Shown: piece by piece, positions 18,801 through 27,212 of the stretch
Layout: every line of letters starts with the position of its first letter
How positions within the stretch are numbered: position 1 is the first letter of the stretch
NCBI RefSeq assembly: GCF_014692495.1
Contig: NZ_JACOIJ010000007.1
Span: forward strand, 1 to 64,000
Length of the DNA: 64,000 nt
Reading direction: 5' to 3'
DNA from: Sphingobacterium litopenaei
GTDB lineage: Bacteria > Bacteroidota > Bacteroidia > Sphingobacteriales > Sphingobacteriaceae
The notes under the pieces: generated by a model
The model's input: only the letters and a program-made list of their open reading frames with translations
Database searches by the model: none
What the model was told of the DNA's origin: nothing
Program-made: the position numbers and the translations under genes

Positions 18801-19614
18801 AGAATAATTTGTAATCCGATATTTGTGAAAGCCAATTCGTATTTAAATCTATGACACGTATAATCAAAAATGTAGTTGATAATAACACAATTGATAAAAA
18901 CGGTCTTCCTCTTTTTGCCATACTAACACAAATACTACTGATTAATATGACACAACAAATGGTACCTAATACCCAACAAAGCAATTGAATATTTAAATAG
19001 ATATTGTTGTACTTGTTACTTTTTAGCTTAACAGAAAAGAGGTAATTTTTATTGACAGAATAGATGTTACGGATTTCATCTGTATCACCAAATTTTGCTA
19101 CTTGCAGTTGTGTGTTGGTTGTCGCTCCAATATATTTTACAGAACCTTGTGGCTTATAGTTTGCATTAAATTGTCGCTCAATGGGAATTAATGCTACTAT
19201 ATGAAGTTCCGAAGCCAATTTTTTCTTCTTTACTAAGAATGAAAAATTATCGGCATAGATATACGAAATTCCTTCATTCAATCCGGCATCAGTTTCTGGA
19301 ACATAAATATTGGATGACCAGAAAATGGGTTTGCCATTTTTGTATATGTATAGATATATTTGATGCTGTTGATATTCTTTGGAGATTTCTCTTACTTGAA
19401 GTGGATAGCGTTCGCTATTGACAAAAGTTTTGTTCAAAATAGAATCGGAGAAAATCTTATCTATAATTTGCTCCTTATTTTGAATAGTATTTGTGAATTT
19501 CTTTGCTTCTAAATCTAATATATCATTGTCCGTAATGGCATTTTTTACGGTGACGGCTGTCGCAAAAAATAAAAGTGTAAGTACGAATAAAAGTATTCGG
19601 ATTTTGTTTTTCAT
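15862..19614 (-). CDS. Very large NtrY-like membrane sensor histidine kinase
   Basis: The 1250-residue kinase has an N-terminal membrane helix, a periplasmic region of about 150 residues, and a block of membrane helices between about residues 200 and 480. A second extracytoplasmic region and further helices (near 745-770 and 815) follow, then a third extracytoplasmic loop, a helix, a HAMP-like segment (NKITEPLQIIRKKL) and the kinase core. The H box is QQVAHEIKNPLTPMKLG (His1032), the N box NLIKNAIEA, and the G boxes DNGFGIP and GTGLGLAFVKQ, all intact. The HEIKNPLTP H box is typical of NtrY-type kinases. No response regulator is adjacent, so the partner must be elsewhere. The signal is unknown. 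Confidence 0.88.
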   Translation of the reverse strand: MKNKIRILLFVLTLLFFATAVTVKNAITDNDILDLEAKKFTNTIQNKEQIIDKIFSDSILNKTFVNSERYPLQVREISKEYQQHQIYLYIYKNGKPIFWSSNIYVPETDAGLNEGISYIYADNFSFLVKKKKLASELHIVALIPIERQFNANYKPQGSVKYIGATTNTQLQVAKFGDTDEIRNIYSVNKNYLFSVKLKSNKYNNIYLNIQLLCWVLGTICCVILISSICVSMAKRGRPFLSIVLLSTTFLIIRVIDLNTNWLSQISDYKLFSPRTYAYSDIAPNLWSFLVNSIVILWVVCFCIYIRKYVVVPKFLVKRSIRNWVFLLVLLSIYYLYNQLFSQLATLITHSSFSTEDLITLFFTYDFTFYHVLIYTIIIFSVILITDIVIYIGKILTPKTTTNLNIQLIALVMALIIGGFYEDFSLINVLIGILIMMQSFDKSMLRHNNIYTQVITILTIACITTIKYADAINQNNREHMKLMLLNLESDDDVEAISLFSGIENKLDNDTQLKKLIELASTNPNSQLIDDYIQKNYLTGYLSNYNYSGYYYFNGKPLDTYFSNPLTDYREKVITNATKVNYTRSFYKSKTEIGYYDYFTLMSTQDDAGNSYSIIINLKKNINNITTYLPFFTDRPVDNDVNAKTKDYNFAIYKDGILISQNGKFTYPNKDLYQDKGTDEFFINDDDNNFEHIIFRPDTRTTLIVSKPIQSYWQFITVISITFLFLYLVTTIVRFSAQIIPIYIRQDVSFVNLYLRFRYTLAQIRYSSRIQTLVISSVLIAIVISGIISFYSIKLQTEQSRKDQKFDYIAEIVQNLEDIASKDSSYTHLSSLYKTMSTLTNVMVTDFNLYDKNGKLFFTTQPSIYNHNLISSYINPNAYLEMNVLKKNETLMLEQIIDFEYETAYATIKDSNYKTIAYLGIPYFNYQEVENESTNILLKTILNIYTIILIIFAFLALYISNKITEPLQIIRKKLSQTNMSGKPNESLYWEKDDEIGLLVKEYNYMLVKLEEHANQLRHAEREIVWREMAQQVAHEIKNPLTPMKLGIQQLNKSFKDNDPRFSERFEKISNSFIEQIEALARIASEFSAFAKLPESQFVVLNLIEKINKSIHVYDNIPDVQIELINESGLGDRIEIFGDRDQVIRMFNNLIKNAIEATLGRRRPKIKITLKSHDEHNVLVEIRDNGFGIPNEVLPKIFKPNFTTKSSGTGLGLAFVKQTITGMGGTIDYETKLNHGTTFYIIVPLYDPKEELR

Positions 19615-19735
19615 GTTTTACGACTCTATCAATTGTTTATAGGGCTTGACCACGTATGGTTTATTATAGTTAAAAATAGCATAAATAATCCACACTAAAG
19701 AACACACTTTAAGTGAATCAGTTGAGTAAATCGGT

Positions 19736-20572
19736 TTATTTTTCTATCGGAAGATTTAATTCCTCAATTCCCCATTCGGCCCATGATCCATCATACACTC
19801 TAATTTTTTGTGTACCAATAAGATGACTGGCAAAAGCTATAATTGATGCGGTAATTCCTGATCCGCATGTAAATACATGTTCACTGCTTTTAGTATTATG
19901 ATGTTCAAATAAGGATTGGATGTCCTCCTTATTTGCGAATACTTCTCCTGCGAGTACTACTTCATAAGGAATATTTTTGGAGTGCGGAATATGCCCACCG
20001 TGCAATCCTTTTCGAGGTTCGGGTACTAGACCCGTAAATCTTCCTTTACTTCGTGCGTCGAAAATATCAATCTCCGTACCTTTATAATGTTCAAGAATGA
20101 ACTCTTTGTCTGCATACCAATCTCCTCTGAAATTTGCCTTGAAATTTCCTCTCGCGGGAGCGTCAGCATATTCCGTAGTTATTGGATACTTGTTTTTCTT
20201 CCATATAGGCAAACCACCATTAAGTACATATACTTTATCAAATCCCATTACTTTAAACATCCACCAGGCTCGTGGAGCAGAATAAATTCCCCAGCAGTCA
20301 TACACTACAACAGTACTCTCTTGGTTAATTCCCAACATTTGCATTTCTTCCTCAAAGACTTCAGGTGCAATTAAAGTGTGGGGTAATTTTGATCTTTTAT
20401 CAGATAATTTTCCTTCAATATCAAAAAATAAAGAGTTAGGAATAAGTTCCAACTTTTTTCCTTTCAGTGATTTTCCAACTTTATCAATAGTGCAGTCTAA
20501 AAGAATAATCGTATTATCTTTTAGTGCTTCAGCTAATTGTGTGACCGTAATGAGAGAAGAATCGAATATCAT
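19736..20572 (-). CDS. Two-domain sulfurtransferase (rhodanese / 3-mercaptopyruvate sulfurtransferase type)
   Basis: The 278-residue protein has two rhodanese domains. The first (about 10-135) is structural, with VVVYDCWGIYSAPRAWWMF; its Cys lies in a different context from the catalytic loop. The second (about 155-275) carries the active loop VFTCGSGITASI with Cys236. CGSGITA resembles 3-mercaptopyruvate sulfurtransferases more than thiosulfate-specific enzymes, but substrate cannot be fixed from the loop alone. No signal peptide is seen, so it acts in the cytoplasm. It lies upstream of the large histidine kinase gene on the same strand, with a 121-base gap. Confidence 0.87.
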   Translation of the reverse strand: MIFDSSLITVTQLAEALKDNTIILLDCTIDKVGKSLKGKKLELIPNSLFFDIEGKLSDKRSKLPHTLIAPEVFEEEMQMLGINQESTVVVYDCWGIYSAPRAWWMFKVMGFDKVYVLNGGLPIWKKNKYPITTEYADAPARGNFKANFRGDWYADKEFILEHYKGTEIDIFDARSKGRFTGLVPEPRKGLHGGHIPHSKNIPYEVVLAGEVFANKEDIQSLFEHHNTKSSEHVFTCGSGITASIIAFASHLIGTQKIRVYDGSWAEWGIEELNLPIEK

Positions 20573-20602
20573 AACCTAAATTTACGAATTAAGCTACAAA
20601 AA

Positions 20603-20635
20603 CAAAAAGCTCCAATCTTGCGATTGGAGCTTTTC
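20603..20635 (-). terminator. Intrinsic terminator of rpsA
   Basis: The stem AGCTCCAATC/GATTGGAGCT with a 4-base loop has A and T runs on its flanks. It lies about 25 bases past the rpsA stop. Confidence 0.87.
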
Positions 20636-20659
20636 TTATATGTGATCAGTGACTAAAAA

Positions 20660-22588
20660 TTATTTTTTGTCGCCACCTTCCATTTGCTCTTTCAATTGAG
20701 CTAAAACGTCTAAATCACCTAAAGTAGATTTCTCAACTGAATCTTTTACTTTTTTCACTGCGTTTGATGCTGATTTAGCGTCTTTTTTGCGTGCGTTAGA
20801 TTCTTCTTTGCGAGCTTCTTCTTTAGCTTCTTCCCAGATACGAGAGTGAGAGATAACTAAACGTTTGTTCTCTTTGTTGAACTCGATGATTTTGAATTCA
20901 GCAGTGTCATCTACTTTCAATGCTGAACCGTCTTCTTTTACAGAGTGTTTAGAAGGACAGAAACCTTCAACACCGTATTGTAAAGCTACGATATCACCTT
21001 TGTCACCAACTTTGATTACTGTACCTTCGTGGATCGAACCTTCGGTGAAGATAGTTTCGAATGTATCCCAAGGGTTTTCTTCTAATTGTTTGTGACCTAA
21101 AGATAATTTACGGTTTTCTTCGTCTAATTCTAATACAACTACATCTAATGTTTCACCAACTTTAGTGAATTCGTTAGGGTGGTTGATTTTTTTAGACCAT
21201 GATAAGTCAGAGATGTGGATTAATCCGTCGATACCGTCTTCTAATTCAACAAATACACCGAAGTTAGTCATGTTTTTAACTACAGCTTTTTGTTTAGATC
21301 CAACTGGGTAACGCTCAGTGATGTTTTTCCAAGGATCTGGAGTCAATTGTTTGATACCTAAGCTCATTTTGCGCTCTTCGCGATCCAATGTTAAGATTTG
21401 AGCTTCAATTTCATCACCTACTTTTAAGAACTCTTGAGGAGAACGTAAGTTTTGTGACCATGACATTTCAGATACGTGGATTAAACCTTCAACACCTGGA
21501 ATGATTTCTAAGAAAGCACCGTAATCAGCAACTGTTACGATTTTACCTTTTACTTTAGAACCTACTTCTAATGCAGTGTCTAAAGATTCCCATGGATGAG
21601 CTGATAATTGTTTTAAACCTAATGCGATACGTTTTTTCTCATCATCAAAGTCTAATACAACAACGTTGATAGTTTGATCAAGAGCTAAAACTTCTTTTGG
21701 ATGCTCGATACGGCCCCAAGAGATATCTGTAATGTGAAGTAAACCGTCAACACCACCTAAGTCGATGAACACACCGAAGTCAGTGATATTTTTAACAGTA
21801 CCTTCTAATACTTGACCTTTTTCTAATTTAGCAACGATTTCTGATTTTTGGTTTTCTAAATCGTCTTCAATTAATACTTTGTGAGATACTACTACGTTTT
21901 TGAATTCGTGGTTGATTTTTACCACTTTGAATTCCATAGTTTTACCTACGTAAACATCGTAATCACGGATAGGTTTGATGTCGATTTGAGATCCAGGTAA
22001 GAAAGCTTCTACACCTTTGATGTCTACGATCAGACCACCTTTAGTACGAGATTTAACGAAACCGTCGATGATAGCATCATTTTCTAATGCTTCATTGATA
22101 GCTTCCCATGATTTTTGAGTTTTTGCACGCTTACGTGACAATACTAATTGACCATTTGCATCTTCTTGAGACTCTACAAATACATCAACAGTATCCCCGA
22201 TTTTTAAATCAGGTAGATCACGAAACTCAGTTTTTGCTACAAGACCGTCTGATTTGAAACCTACGTTTAATACAACGTCTTTGTTGTTGATAGAAACAAC
22301 AACACCTTCGATAATTTCACCTTGATTGATTTGGTTGAAAGTACCAGCGTATTGCTCTTCTAATTTAGCACGCTCAGCCTCGCTGTAGTTACCGAAAGCT
22401 TTCTCGTCAGCATCCCAATCGAAATCACCTTCTGGTGTAGACCAAGTAGTTGATTTGATTTGGTCGATCAAAGTTGAATCTGCTTCAGACTCAATTGTCT
22501 CAGTGTCTTTCACTACTTTAGTGTCAGCACCTTGTAGCTCTGCGTTTTTCGCCGCTAACTCTTTTTCTGCTTCTTGTTTTTTTGCCAT
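20660..22588 (-). CDS. rpsA: 30S ribosomal protein S1
   Basis: The 642-residue protein has a variable acidic N-terminus and six consecutive S1 RNA-binding domains, visible as repeats such as GVFIDLGGVDGLLHITDISW, GAFLEIIPGVEGLIHVSEMS and GVFVELEDGIDGLIHISDLS. It ends in a lysine- and glutamate-rich tail. S1 binds mRNA on the small subunit; in Bacteroidota, where many mRNAs lack Shine-Dalgarno sequences, it is likely to be especially important. The leader has a purine-rich GGAG about 11 bases before the ATG. The gene is monocistronic with its own promoter and terminator. Confidence 0.95.
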   Translation of the reverse strand: MAKKQEAEKELAAKNAELQGADTKVVKDTETIESEADSTLIDQIKSTTWSTPEGDFDWDADEKAFGNYSEAERAKLEEQYAGTFNQINQGEIIEGVVVSINNKDVVLNVGFKSDGLVAKTEFRDLPDLKIGDTVDVFVESQEDANGQLVLSRKRAKTQKSWEAINEALENDAIIDGFVKSRTKGGLIVDIKGVEAFLPGSQIDIKPIRDYDVYVGKTMEFKVVKINHEFKNVVVSHKVLIEDDLENQKSEIVAKLEKGQVLEGTVKNITDFGVFIDLGGVDGLLHITDISWGRIEHPKEVLALDQTINVVVLDFDDEKKRIALGLKQLSAHPWESLDTALEVGSKVKGKIVTVADYGAFLEIIPGVEGLIHVSEMSWSQNLRSPQEFLKVGDEIEAQILTLDREERKMSLGIKQLTPDPWKNITERYPVGSKQKAVVKNMTNFGVFVELEDGIDGLIHISDLSWSKKINHPNEFTKVGETLDVVVLELDEENRKLSLGHKQLEENPWDTFETIFTEGSIHEGTVIKVGDKGDIVALQYGVEGFCPSKHSVKEDGSALKVDDTAEFKIIEFNKENKRLVISHSRIWEEAKEEARKEESNARKKDAKSASNAVKKVKDSVEKSTLGDLDVLAQLKEQMEGGDKK

Positions 22589-22606
22589 TAATTAATTTTC
22601 TCCTTT

Positions 22607-22634
22607 TTCCTACATTGTAGGAAGTGCAAAGATA
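22607..22634 (-). promoter_or_regulatory. rpsA promoter element and 5'-terminal leader hairpin
   Basis: On the minus strand, TATCTTTG (22634-22627) is an exact -7 match, with a TTG 17 bases upstream. The predicted transcript would start near 22622 and open almost at once with the hairpin TTCCTAC-AAT-GTAGGAA (22623-22607), followed by the GGAG upstream of the start codon. The hairpin could stabilise the 5' end or take part in S1 autoregulation; this is inference. Confidence 0.55.
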
Positions 22635-22686
22635 CGAAAAAGTTTTATTTCCAATTATTTATGTAAAAAAAAGTTTCAACAGTTTT

Positions 22687-24768
22687 TTATTCGCTCGAAG
22701 AGTCGATGGCAGAGGTCTGTATTATTATTTTTACAAGGTCTTTTTCATTAAATGGCTTGATGATGATATTATCAAAGGTTAGCATCCTTTTTTTCTCTAA
22801 TTCTTTGATTTGTTCATAATCAGAAGATGTAGCTATGACTTTGGTTTTGGCAAGCTCAGGTAGCTTTCTGATATATACTAATAGCTCATCGCCAGTCATA
22901 ATTGGCATATTGATATCTGTAATGATAATATCTGGTGTATAGTTCTTTAAGATTTCGAGCGCTTCTAGACCATTAGAAGCTGTTTTGACCTGCGTAAAAC
23001 TTTGGAAATACTGCTTGAGGTATAAGATGTTGAGAATATTGTCATCTACCAAAAGCCATGAAATAGTGCCAGTTAAATCAGCTAAGGTGTTATAAGTAAC
23101 AGATGGTTTATTTTTCTTTTTGGCCTTTGGAATAGGAATTTCTATGGTAAATGTACTTCCATAGTTTTCTTTACTCGTAAAGGTGATTGAACCTTGTAAC
23201 TGTTTTACCAATCTTTTCGTAATATACAAACCTAAACCGATTCCATTACTCAATTTGTTTTCGTCGCTTTTAGTAAAGTATTTTTTGAAAATATTGGGTT
23301 GCATGCTTTCCGAAATACCTAATCCGGTGTCCGAAATGCGAATGTATAAATTGTTGAGTTCATTGATCATGATGTAACAACTTACCTTGCCATGCATGGT
23401 GTATTTAATACCATTAGATATTAGGTTGGTCAATATTTGACGGATTTTGAGTTCATCACAATGAATTATAGTTGGGGTATCTTCTTCAATGATGACTTCG
23501 AGTGCTATATTTTTAATTTCAGCCTGACTTTTGTGTATCAAATAAATATCATGGGCCAATTCTTCTATATCAAAATCTTTTAATTCTATGGAGGATGTAT
23601 AATCCATTTTACTAAGATTAAGAATATCATTAATGGTACGGGAAGTATTGGATATATTAGAATATGCTGAATCGAGGAATAGTTTTTCCTTTTCCGAATA
23701 GATATTAGATCTCCTACGCAGTAAATCTATTATACCAATTAAAGAATTGATAGGCGTCCTAATCTCATGACTTATTTCTGCTAAGATATCTGATTTTTCG
23801 GAAGCTAACTTGGCCGCATATTGCTCCTCTTGAATTAATTGTTCTTCGTAATATTTATTTCTGAATTGATAGTAAATCATAATAAATATTAGAATAAAGA
23901 TAAAAACAAGACATAATATTGTTTGCCATGTCAATTTACCAGATTGTCTCAACAAATCCTGGTGTTCATTTTGGAGCATTTGTTTCTGTTTCAACAATTG
24001 CAAATCATTAATTTCTAATAAGGTCTGGTAAATGCTGTATAATAAAGTGAAATGATTGGCTAATAATTTCCTTTCGGATTTTCTTATCGATTCGTAAGTG
24101 TTTCTAAATTGAAAGAAATGACTATAATTGGATTTAGAGAAATTTTTAATCTCTTCATTATAGGTGTGGATCACCTCTTCATCTATGACAGGGTCTTGTT
24201 GTATTTTTACAATATTATAAATTATTGATTTTTCTTTATTTTGTGGAGATTTCTTTACTTTGTTGATGTCTATTGTGAGATTTTTAGTAGATGGAGGAGA
24301 CGAAAGTACTGTGTTTTGAAGTCTTGATTGTAACGTATCTGTCTGTGTGGATAAGGCTGTGAGTTGTTTGATTTTAGTTTGTAAAACTTTATACTTATCT
24401 AAGCGAACTAATGAGTTTAAATCATATGCAAATTGTACGCTATCGCGTTGATGTGACTCTATTATTTCGTTAGTTATCTGGCTTAGACTGAGAAGATCTT
24501 TTTCATATTCTTTATAATTATTTATCTGGAGATCAATAGAGAATTGTCTAAAGTGGTTTTCTGCTTCTAAGAAGTAATTGACCGCGTTTTCGTATCTTGA
24601 GTCTTTGTAATTTGTAAGCTCTATTAGGTTAGAAATACGTTTTTGAATTCCTTCAAAATAGTTAATACTAATAAAGAAAATAGTAGTAATAAAGAGAAAG
24701 AGAGCAATCGTCGCAACAAGTAAGGCCGTTCTTATTCTGTTTCTTGAATGAATCTGTTTTTCTATCAT
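22687..24768 (-). CDS. Hybrid sensor histidine kinase with receiver domain
   Basis: The 693-residue protein has membrane helices at about 13-36 and 275-298 enclosing an all-helical sensor region of about 240 residues. A coiled segment leads to the kinase core: H box AEISHEIRTPINSLIGI (His334), N box NLISNGIKY, G boxes ISDTGLGI and NGIGLGLYI. The C-terminal receiver (about 567-685) starts WLLVDDN and has the phosphoacceptor Asp618 in ITDINMP and the Lys in IIIKPFNE. There is no HTH output domain and no separate regulator nearby. It is the last gene of a tight run with yihY, a thioesterase, mltG and the PASTA gene. Confidence 0.9.
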   Translation of the reverse strand: MIEKQIHSRNRIRTALLVATIALFLFITTIFFISINYFEGIQKRISNLIELTNYKDSRYENAVNYFLEAENHFRQFSIDLQINNYKEYEKDLLSLSQITNEIIESHQRDSVQFAYDLNSLVRLDKYKVLQTKIKQLTALSTQTDTLQSRLQNTVLSSPPSTKNLTIDINKVKKSPQNKEKSIIYNIVKIQQDPVIDEEVIHTYNEEIKNFSKSNYSHFFQFRNTYESIRKSERKLLANHFTLLYSIYQTLLEINDLQLLKQKQMLQNEHQDLLRQSGKLTWQTILCLVFIFILIFIMIYYQFRNKYYEEQLIQEEQYAAKLASEKSDILAEISHEIRTPINSLIGIIDLLRRRSNIYSEKEKLFLDSAYSNISNTSRTINDILNLSKMDYTSSIELKDFDIEELAHDIYLIHKSQAEIKNIALEVIIEEDTPTIIHCDELKIRQILTNLISNGIKYTMHGKVSCYIMINELNNLYIRISDTGLGISESMQPNIFKKYFTKSDENKLSNGIGLGLYITKRLVKQLQGSITFTSKENYGSTFTIEIPIPKAKKKNKPSVTYNTLADLTGTISWLLVDDNILNILYLKQYFQSFTQVKTASNGLEALEILKNYTPDIIITDINMPIMTGDELLVYIRKLPELAKTKVIATSSDYEQIKELEKKRMLTFDNIIIKPFNEKDLVKIIIQTSAIDSSSE

Positions 24769-24775
24769 TAAGCAA

Positions 24776-25738
24776 CTATGTTTTGAATTGATTAACTATC
24801 TTTTTAATTGGAGTTTTTATACTTTGTTTTGATAAAATAATACTTGTATTAAGTTCAAAACCTATCAAAATTATTAAGGAATTTAAATACATCCAAATCA
24901 TTATTACAATAATAGTACCTATCGATCCGTATAATTTATTGTATGCGTTAAAATTATTGATGTAAAAGGCAAATCCAGAAAAGGTTAGAATTGCCAATAT
25001 TGTTGCTAATAAAGCACCTGGACTAAAAATCTTCCAATGCTTAGAACTGGAGGGACCGTACTTATATACTAGTCCAACAGTAAGGAAATAGATTAAGAAA
25101 AGAATACTCCAGCGAGAAATTTTAAGAAGGAAGGTCCAAAGCCAAGCTAAATCATAATCTATACTTTCCTTTAGGTAGTTAATGATGACCCCAACCGCTG
25201 TAAAGACCCCTATACCTAATGCTAATGCGGTGATAATCGCAATAGAAAGAGCCAAAGCAATGGTTCTTCTAACAATCCATTTTCTGTTTTCGCGCGTTAG
25301 AGAAGCTTTATTAAAAGCCATCATCAGATTGGTCATGCCATTGGTTGCAAAAAATGTTGCCAATAGAAAACCAAAAGAAAGCAAACCACCATTTTGGTTT
25401 TTGACAATATCCTCTAATGTGTTTTTAATGGCATTGTACGCATCCGTTGGAATAACAATTTCCAAAAATCCCAATAATTTCTCTTGAAAATTTTCGACAG
25501 GAATATAAGGAATCAAGGTAAATAGGAAGATAATACCTGGAAAAATAGCCAGTATAAAATTGTAGGCTAAGCTAGATGCTTTATTGAGAATAGACTCGCG
25601 TGTTATTTCTTGGAAGAAGAACGTAGCAACAGTATAAATAGGAAGTTTTCCAAAACCAGGTATATAGGCTGTTTTGCTCCATTCGACCAAATTGTCGTAC
25701 GGTTTTAACAATAATAATCGATTATGGAGCTTGTTCAT
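24776..25738 (-). CDS. YihY/BrkB-family inner-membrane protein
   Basis: The 320-residue protein has about six membrane helices and the YihY family signatures KASSLAYNFILAIFPGIIFL near residue 55, GLLSFGFLLATFFATNGMTN, and the C-terminal YGSIGTIIVIMIWMYLNSLI. Members were once called ribonuclease BN by mistake; the function is unsettled, with an envelope or transport role likely. It lies 6 bases after the thioesterase gene and 7 bases before the hybrid kinase gene, indicating one transcript. Confidence 0.88.
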   Translation of the reverse strand: MNKLHNRLLLLKPYDNLVEWSKTAYIPGFGKLPIYTVATFFFQEITRESILNKASSLAYNFILAIFPGIIFLFTLIPYIPVENFQEKLLGFLEIVIPTDAYNAIKNTLEDIVKNQNGGLLSFGFLLATFFATNGMTNLMMAFNKASLTRENRKWIVRRTIALALSIAIITALALGIGVFTAVGVIINYLKESIDYDLAWLWTFLLKISRWSILFLIYFLTVGLVYKYGPSSSKHWKIFSPGALLATILAILTFSGFAFYINNFNAYNKLYGSIGTIIVIMIWMYLNSLIILIGFELNTSIILSKQSIKTPIKKIVNQFKT

Positions 25739-25744
25739 TTCACA

Positions 25745-26152
25745 TTAGTCGAAATAAGGCTCCATTTGCTTCATGAAAACATCTGGGGCTTTGCAAGGTC
25801 TGTTTTTAGCCATATCAACAAAGACTAGTTGAGTGGTTCCTGTATTTAATAATGTGCCAGCCTCATTGTACACTTCATATTCAAACTTGATTCGAACGGC
25901 TGGTTTTTCTCGAATTATTACTTTAATCGTTAATAATTCATCATATTTAGCCGGTTGAATATACTTAATATTCATTTCCAGCACGGGCATCATGACACCC
26001 ATTTCTTCCAATTCTTTGTAAGAAAATCCTGTTTTTCGCAACATTTCGGTACGAGCTACCTCGTAATAGGCTGCATAATTTCCATAATAAACGTATCCCA
26101 TTTGATCCGTCTCTGCATATCTCACCCTAACTTTTTCTTCGTGTACAAACAT
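25745..26152 (-). CDS. Hotdog-fold acyl-CoA thioesterase (YbgC/FadM type)
   Basis: The 135-residue protein is a single 4HBT hotdog domain with VRVRYAETDQMGYVYYGNYA, where the Asp of TDQMG is the usual catalytic residue. VARTEMLRKTGFSYKELEEM follows. Such enzymes hydrolyse short or aromatic acyl-CoA esters in the cytoplasm. The position between mltG and yihY is that of an envelope-linked operon, not a degradation pathway, so a phospholipid or acyl-CoA housekeeping role is inferred. Confidence 0.87.
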   Translation of the reverse strand: MFVHEEKVRVRYAETDQMGYVYYGNYAAYYEVARTEMLRKTGFSYKELEEMGVMMPVLEMNIKYIQPAKYDELLTIKVIIREKPAVRIKFEYEVYNEAGTLLNTGTTQLVFVDMAKNRPCKAPDVFMKQMEPYFD

Positions 26153-26167
26153 GGATATTTTTATTTT

Positions 26168-27208
26168 TTATCTTTTAATATTTCTTTCGTCTAGTGCTTT
26201 TTGGAATTTGCGCGCATTAATTTGATGTTCTGCTACTGTTTCAGCAAAGGCGTGATAGCCCGAAAAATCTTCTTTTGCACACATATATATATAGTTGTGA
26301 TTTGACGGATTTAATACGGCATCAATAGCCACAATTGGAGGCATATTGATTGGTCCTGGAGGCAGACCTTTGTATCGATATGTATTGTATGGATTATCAA
26401 TCGTTAAATGTCTATTCAACACACGGCGAATACTAAAATCATTATTGGCAAAAATCACCGTAGGATCTGCTTGAAGCAACATTCCTCTTTTCAATCTATT
26501 CAAATATAGACCTGCTATCATTGGCATTTCGTCGTTGTGAAGAGCCTCTCCACGTACGATGGAAGCTAAAATAGAAACTTCAACAGGCGTAAGATTTTGT
26601 TGTTTTGCTTTTTCTATACGTTCAGCTGTCCAGAATTTTTTGTATTCTTCATTTAGACGATCAATCACTTTATCTGCGGATGTATTCCAATAGATTTGAT
26701 AGGTATTTGGAATAAACATCGTGTAAAAGTTGTCCTTGGTGAAGCCATATTTTTCAGCTACTGCTTCATTGGTCAATAGAGAAAGAAATTGCAAAGAATC
26801 TTGTTCGAAATTGCGACCCAGAAAACCAGCAAAATCTTCTTTCAATCGGATATTCGAAAAACGTAATGATACAGGTTCTTGGTATCCGCCGCGAAGATTT
26901 CCAATGAGTCTTCTGTTGCTCATCCCTTTTTCTAATTTGTAGCGACCAGCTTTTACAGAAGTTGGATATTTCATCGCTTTGGATACATAATCAAATTCAT
27001 CTGCATCTTTTACCACATTGTCCGTACGGATTCTGCTCAATACATTTTCGTAAGTGTCATTCGTATATACGAATAAATATTTCTGCGCATCGGTTACCGA
27101 AGCACCTAAGAAGATTTGATAAATTTTATACCCCACAATAAGTCCTACCGCAAGGATTATTGCAATGGTGATTCCTAACAATTTAGGAAATTTCTTTGTT
27201 GTAGTCAT
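26168..27208 (-). CDS. mltG: Endolytic murein transglycosylase MltG
   Basis: The 346-residue protein has one N-terminal membrane helix (about 11-31), a LysM-like region, and a YceG/MltG catalytic domain. ILASIVRGEALHNDEMPMIA carries the catalytic Glu221, and YLNRLKRGMLLQADPTVIFA and NPYNTYRYKGLPPGPI complete the motif set. It cleaves nascent glycan strands at the membrane and is thought to set strand length. It starts 4 bases after the PASTA-domain gene ends, which suggests coordinated peptidoglycan functions. Confidence 0.93.
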   Translation of the reverse strand: MTTTKKFPKLLGITIAIILAVGLIVGYKIYQIFLGASVTDAQKYLFVYTNDTYENVLSRIRTDNVVKDADEFDYVSKAMKYPTSVKAGRYKLEKGMSNRRLIGNLRGGYQEPVSLRFSNIRLKEDFAGFLGRNFEQDSLQFLSLLTNEAVAEKYGFTKDNFYTMFIPNTYQIYWNTSADKVIDRLNEEYKKFWTAERIEKAKQQNLTPVEVSILASIVRGEALHNDEMPMIAGLYLNRLKRGMLLQADPTVIFANNDFSIRRVLNRHLTIDNPYNTYRYKGLPPGPINMPPIVAIDAVLNPSNHNYIYMCAKEDFSGYHAFAETVAEHQINARKFQKALDERNIKR

Positions 27209-27212
27209 GTTT

